64,000 bases of DNA from Primula veris (lineage: Eukaryota > Streptophyta > Magnoliopsida > Ericales > Primulaceae). Of this stretch, positions 61,001-64,000 are shown in pieces (position 1 is the stretch's first letter; the number at the start of each line of letters is the position of its first letter). The stretch is taken from positions 28,670,661 to 28,734,660 of the forward strand of contig OY821748.1 of assembly GCA_963682055.1 (NCBI GenBank), read 5' to 3'. A program made the translations under genes and the position numbers. Under the pieces are notes generated by a model. It had not been told where the DNA came from, searched no databases, and saw only the letters and a list, made by a program, of their open reading frames with translations.

Positions 61001-64000
61001 TCTCCATTTTACATTCACGGAAATTGGTAATTTAAACGAAGCTCTTACTGTAGTTCGAGTAGTTTGATTTTACTTGGAAGTGTCTTGGGGGTCTTTTGAA
61101 AGAAACTTTAAAAGGAGAATTTTTTTTAGAGACATGTGGAGATATAATGTACGAAATCTGAATCGTGGACTACATCTTCAAATGCTAGTTTACAATCAGC
61201 TCATATTTTAATAAGAAAAAACAACTGCGTTCTTTAATTCTACCTGAACTGTAATTGCTAAAATTTACTCCACAAGATAGATTACTTGAGTATTCTAATC
61301 CGCATTTTGCTTAGGTTTTTTTTCAATGCAGTACAAAGGTCTGTTGTTTTTGCTTGATTGCCAAAACTCTGGTTATTTTTTCACTTGTAGTGGTATATTG
61401 TTTACTGATTTGGCTCTTGGAGATAATATCGGAGATATGCTGTTATATCTACTCTCCGAGGACTGAATACTACCAGAGAAACCACTATCCAATGCTAACA
61501 CCACACCGATTTCTTTGGTTTCAATATTCGAGGATGTTTCAAGGAGTTAAAAAATTAAACATTAAGAATTTAGGATCCCCGCCAATAACCTTTGTACATA
61601 TATCGGTAACAAAATTTATCATCTCTTTGTAAATGGAAACAAACCAAATGCTGCCTTACTTTTATGTCATGGCAGAACTTAATCATGATTTCTTTGAAAT
61701 AGCAAAACAACTTATTCATTTCATCTTCTGTTTGGTTCGGTCCTAGATGGTGGAAGGGGTCCAACCTTTCTACCCTAAGTCCGGAGAGGAAGCTCTAAAA
61801 CTCATGTGTTTGGATGGTAAGAGACCAACTTTCAAGTCAAAATCAAAGGCTTATCCTCCCGATTTGAAAGAGTAAGCTAATCTCCTTACAAAATATTTTT
61901 AAATTGTGTTTAATTGAGTGTTCAAAAATTTAGTGTTAAACGTTTAATGTATCCATTAGTTGACTATGTCAGGAGTAGGAAATCGTACATTTAAACACTG
62001 ATATGAGCAAAGTGAACGAAAGAACAAAGGAAATAGATTGTTCACTTCAATAAATAACAATTGTAGTAAATTATACACAGGTAATTCATGGACAGAAGCC
62101 GGTTCTTGGTATGTAACATTCTGACATGTTTGAGCTTATACTGCCGGTTTACAACAGACATATAACTTTCATCAATCCCTCCCTACTTTGATTTTACAAG
62201 ATTTACATTTCTTGGTCAAGTGATATGAGAAACAGACAATAAGAAATCATATTTTCGTAGGAAAATACCGGTGTAAAAAAAAGTATTGTTTCAAATCGCC
62301 TAGATATATGAGTATTTATATGGTATATAAGCTAAGAGCATGCGCATCAGTTACCTTACATTTTTCCTCATATTTAACTTAATTAACATCACTTTTATAT
62401 TTTTAGGCTAACAATTTAACTTTATACATTTTTCAGCTTTCCTATCAAATTTATTATCATAACTAAATATTACTATATTTTAATATACTCTATCAATTTT
62501 TTTCAACCCAAATTAATTTACTAGAACAATCACATTAAATAACTTACAAGTTTTCTCGTATTTAAAGTAAAAAGTACACTTTTACAACTTATAATTAAAC
62601 GTTTTGGTTTATACAATTTATCAGCTTTTTTATCAATTTCTCTATCAAAATTATACAACTCATCTTTTTGTTATTTTATTAATTTATATGTGAAAAGTAC
62701 AAATAAACGAGAAAGAATAAGAGAAAAGTACGAGAAAAAAATTATTATTTTAATTATAAGAGAACATCTTGATATCTTGTATTTGAGATATATTTGAGTT
62801 AATGTAAATTTAAGCTAATAGATAGGGAAACTGATGCGTGTACAATTTTAGAAAAATCTCTGCATATTTAAGGTAAATGAGTCATATAAGTGAACCGATG
62901 CACTTGCTCTAAGTAAACCCTCATTACTATCACCAAGACCTTTTAAACCAGTGCGACCCAAGAATCAAGGAAGAAATCGGATCAAAATGGACAGTATTTG
63001 TGGTAGTAAGCAGATGGTGGCGGTCTGCTCGGAGGTCTGTGTCATTACAATTGGTATCAGAGCCTCTATCTAGCCGATGGTGCGTGAACCACCCCCGGAA
63101 GTACGGTGTGCCCGACGAGAACGTCGTGCCTGAAGGGGAAGAGTGTAACAACCCGGATTTTCGTAGAAAAATGCCGGTATAAAGAGAAAATATTGTCCAA
63201 AATCGGATAGATATGTGAGTAGCTAGATGATATATAACATAAACAAACCCTACTTACTATCACCAATGGATTTTAAAGTCGTGCGGGCCAAGAAGCGATA
63301 CGAAATCGGGCAGAGCGGACAATATTGGTGGTAGTAAGCAGATAGTGACAGTCTGGTCAGATGACCCGACCTGGTCTCTCGGCAACTAGATTCCTAATTT
63401 CTTAATTGAGGAATATCAAATAATATGTACATAAAGTGACCTTTTTTATTATTTTTCTGCTTTCTGATTTAGTTCATACTCTCTTTAAAAAAAAAAACTT
63501 AACTTTGTGGTAACTTCTCATAATTAGTATTTACCTAAATTGTAAGGTTGGTTGAAGAATGTTGGGATCCACAGTCAGTTGTTAGACCGACCTTCTTTGA
63601 GATCATCGTTCGATTGGATAAAATAGTTAGAACCTGTACCAAGCAAGGATGGTTAAAAGACGCATTCAATAAATTCTCCTGGTATGTTTTTTTTTTTGGT
63701 CATTTTATTGTTTAATACATAACTAATTAACTAAATATGCATAGCTTAGTGGAAAATTTACGATTTCAATAAGAATCATACATGAAAAAGAAACAAAACT
63801 AAATATGTTTTTTTTTGTCTATAAAATGTGTTTTACTCTATATTTATTTGAGCTGCTGACAATAGTTTGGGCAGATTCATAGTTGAAATTACAAAACTCA
63901 TGGTTTCTAAATTATTAACTTTGATTTTTTTTTTCAAATGATGACACTCCAAGGGAAGAATTTAAGGCAAAATTAATACACCGTGATTACCTCTTTCCAG
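55063..64000 (+). CDS. ILK1: Ankyrin/Raf-like integrin-linked kinase (ILK), 3' end cut by window
   Basis: Exons 55063-55187, 55782-56076, 57431-57505, 57589-57693, 58283-58368, 58658-58778, 59865-59944, 60179-60241, 60362-60480, 60906-60991, 61747-61871, 63547-63681, and a last one from about 63954 that runs off the window. All join in phase: about 471 residues so far, close to Arabidopsis ILK1. The N terminus (QLKRGISRQFSTGS) and DPIRR are family marks; ankyrin repeats span about residues 67-155; the kinase domain runs from about 200. The ATP lysine is K216 (VSVKIL). The catalytic loop is HCDLKPKN (D313) and the DFG position reads GFG (331-333), as in many ILKs, which are group C Raf-like kinases. 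ILK1 acts at the plasma membrane in immunity and ion homeostasis. Introns after 57693 and 59944 appear to use GC donors. The final exon is uncertain. Confidence 0.9.
56827..57317. mobile_element. hAT-type MITE in an ILK intron
   Basis: Ends CTCTGTTTTAAA and, inverted, CAGTGTTTTAAA, flanked by a perfect GTCTATTT duplication (56819-56826 and 57318-57325). AGCGCTATTTAGCG-like repeats fill both ends. The interior has a tRNA-like stretch with an A-box-like TGGTTAAGACTG (57061-57072) and B-box-like GGTTCGAAACT (57096-57106). Confidence 0.82.
62252..63380 (+). mobile_element. TRIM-like mini-retroelement in an ILK intron
   Basis: Two diverged direct repeats (62252-63049, interrupted by a MITE, and 63144 to about 63380) act as LTRs of about 235 bp. 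Between them lie a Met-tRNA primer site TGGTATCAGAGCC (63052-63064), under 100 bp of internal DNA and a polypurine tract GAAGGGGAAGAG (63132-63143). The right LTR starts TGTAACAACCCGG. The left LTR lacks a clear start and the right LTR a clear end, so no target duplication is available. The layout matches terminal-repeat retrotransposons in miniature. Confidence 0.7.
62336..62909. mobile_element. Tourist-like MITE inside the TRIM LTR
   Basis: Inverted ends GAGCATGCGCATCAGTT and GAGCAAGTGCATCGGTT, flanked by the 3-bp duplication TAA typical of PIF/Harbinger elements. The other LTR copy (near 63230-63260) shows the site without the insertion. Confidence 0.75.

Noticed and set aside
63000..63266. 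Short ORFs on both strands in the ILK intron
   Set aside because: They fall on the primer site, internal region and LTR of the TRIM-like element and show no coding features.

Overview
The window is nuclear DNA of a eudicot plant. It is AT-rich, with intron-rich genes in plant style and dense, nested transposable elements; I cannot name the species. Three host genes are well supported. A five-exon NADP-dependent alkenal double-bond reductase (+ strand, 1483-4054) looks intact. A homologue of the mRNA 3'-end processing and flowering protein FY (- strand) has coding exons at 33409-43266 and a probable 5' UTR exon near 48122-48216. An ankyrin/Raf-like integrin-linked kinase (ILK) gene (+ strand) runs from 55063 past the right edge.

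The stretch 4276-29806 is mostly transposons. A Helitron (4276-6320) appears to contain a 1.6 kb long-inverted-repeat element. Next to it is a large Mutator-like element (MULE, 6335-24471) with a perfect 9-bp target duplication. The MULE encodes a transposase with a SWIM zinc finger fused to an OTU cysteine-protease domain, plus a second gene for a plant-mobile-domain (PMD) protein. Its ends and the region upstream of the transposase carry many CGTAGATT palindromes. A young Sirevirus-type Copia retrotransposon (8299-17854; two long terminal repeats, LTRs, differing by about 5 substitutions and one indel) sits inside the SWIM finger codons and splits the transposase gene. To the right, a decayed hAT element (25297-29798) contains a solo LTR of a related Copia family.

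The region 29800-33400 holds several miniature inverted-repeat elements (MITEs). The FY gene has all 17 recognisable coding exons in phase, but I could not find the exon upstream of them. A hAT MITE lies 11 nt from one FY splice acceptor. The region 48250-55060 is intergenic, with long foldback elements and a small Helitron between two microsatellites. The ILK gene has one clear GC-AG intron and a likely second one. Its introns hold a hAT MITE with tRNA-like Pol III boxes and a TRIM-like retroelement interrupted by a Tourist-like MITE.

The best candidate for an unusual system is the MULE: a transposase-SWIM-OTU fusion paired with a PMD gene, with palindromes at the ends and at the internal promoter region. 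This copy is dead or dying (retrotransposon insertion, Asp-to-Asn change in the transposase, frameshift in the PMD gene), but the insertion is young and the original arrangement can be read.
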